A stretch of 64,000 bases of DNA from Apus apus. Its lineage: Eukaryota > Chordata > Aves > Apodiformes > Apodidae. The position numbers were made by a program, and so were the translations under genes. Shown in pieces: positions 62,972-64,000 of the stretch. Position 1 is the stretch's first letter. Each line of letters starts with the position of its first letter. Below the pieces are notes generated by a model. That model was not told the origin of the DNA. It searched no databases and was given only the letters and a program-made list of their open reading frames with translations. Location of the stretch: positions 13,148,780 through 13,212,779 of the forward strand of contig NC_067291.1 in NCBI RefSeq assembly GCF_020740795.1, written 5' to 3'.

Positions 62972-64000
62972 AATAATTATGCAATTTATAGAGTGAGAAT
63001 TTGTGAAAAATAAATTAAAACCTGAATTATCCCTCTCTTACTTGCTCCAGCTCATCTTTTATCCTTTCTTGTCCTCATCATTCCCCCCTCTCCCCCAAAT
63101 ATGTTATCATACTTGCTGTCCTTATCAGCATTATTACTTTTGTTGGCATCCAATTCAAAAGCCTGCCATCCCATCACAGGTTTGTATTTTCAGATGCAGG
63201 GAAGAGGTTTTGGATAGAATCCCACCTTTTGGGGACCCATGGAGATGCATGGAAAAAAAAGCAGATAAGAACAGTAAGTCTATAAATCTGCAAGTCTATA
63301 AATCTTAAAATGGATTACTGATGACAGTGACTTTTTAATGGAAAGAGTGACAGCCCATGTAGATGAAAGGCAGAGTAATTCATGGAGGCTATTAAATTTG
63401 AGAGGCCTTTTCATTCTGTTTCAATGTTATGTGTCGATTTCTGGGAGATTATTCTCTGGGGAGAGATGTGCCCTACTCATCAGGGCCTGGAAAGTGCCTG
63501 TGTTTATTTGTCTGGCATTTGCCATGGAGGGTAATGTATTTGCTCCTCCTGCACCAGGGAGGAAAACCTGCAGCTCTGGTAGGGTCTGGAGAAAAGGGCA
63601 CCCAGCTGCTGCCCAGCTCACTATGTGTGAGAGCCTCCTGGTTACACCCACAGTGGGTTTTTTTGGGTTAAAAGTGTCCAGAAACCCAACATGGGGCAGT
63701 AGGACACCCATAGACAAGTTCTCCACATCTCTTGATCAGCTGGGACATGGCTGTACCCAGGCAACCCCTTCACAGCCTGGCACGGCTATCACAGGACAGG
63801 GATCACCTTCACTGCATGGGACATGATGGGGGGGCTCTTTCTGGGAGCTCCTCTGCTGCAGCTTTGCAACAGGACTGAGGTCTTGGCTGAGAGGTCAAGC
63901 CACTACAGAAATACATTCCCAGCAAAAGCACCTTGTGGTTTATAAATACAAATGCAGCAGAATAAGTGTGCAGAGCAGTGACCAGGCACCAGGGGAATTT

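Larger units (their letters stand above)
53520..64000. other. Gene-free DNA downstream of MTHFS
   Basis: No exon, RNA gene or full mobile element can be supported here. Synteny would place MINAR1 (KIAA1024) beyond MTHFS, transcribed toward it, but I see none of its coding sequence in the window. The region contains a T19 run (54188-54206), an imperfect duplication (59210) and a CT tract (62912). Open frames up to 162 codons (for example 63338-63826) show no domain. Confidence 0.55.

Noticed and set aside
53520-64000. Search for MINAR1 coding sequence or the mir-184 hairpin, both expected somewhere beyond MTHFS by synteny
   Set aside because: No matching coding exon and no copy of the mature miRNA sequence was found on either strand; they must lie outside the window or elsewhere.
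1-64000. CRISPR arrays, operons, prophage or other prokaryotic systems
   Set aside because: The window is vertebrate nuclear DNA with spliced genes and CR1 elements. No spaced direct-repeat array or gene cluster of that kind is present.

Overview
The window is nuclear DNA from a bird. The evidence is two intact intron-containing vertebrate genes with avian-type protein sequence (BCL2A1 and MTHFS), CR1 LINE fragments on both strands, two CpG-island promoters, and long gene-free stretches at about 40% GC. I cannot name the species from the sequence. The gene order matches the vertebrate block ZFAND6 - BCL2A1 - MTHFS (human 15q25), read here in the reverse direction relative to human.

Layout. 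Positions 1-1240 are a CpG island. On the minus strand it carries a CCAAT box, a CRE-like site and two good splice donors, so it is best read as the promoter and non-coding first exon of a gene running off the left edge. Synteny suggests ZFAND6, although no coding sequence of that gene is in the window. Positions 1241-25519 hold no gene I can support, only old repeats (MIR-like SINEs, a decayed CR1 reverse-transcriptase fragment, microsatellites). BCL2A1 follows on the plus strand: exon 1 at 25520-25939 and exon 2 at 27404-27508, 174 residues, with the intron cutting the BH2 motif. A 2-kb gap with a CR1 fragment leads to a second CpG island and MTHFS, also on the plus strand: coding exons 30476-30586, 34289-34553 and 52972-53195, 199 residues. 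MTHFS intron 1 opens with a 1-kb GTGTGCGG-type minisatellite. Intron 2 (18.4 kb) carries a minus-strand CR1 copy and a complete solitary LTR flanked by a 5-bp target duplication. From 53520 to the right edge I see only intergenic DNA.

The genes are unrelated in function: BCL2A1 is an anti-apoptotic BCL2-family protein and MTHFS recycles 5-formyltetrahydrofolate. They share a neighbourhood, not a pathway. I found no convincing new biological system. The items most worth checking are the minisatellite beside the MTHFS promoter, the solitary LTR, an unexplained 110-codon minus-strand open frame inside MTHFS intron 2, and a possible intron-retained BCL2A1 form.
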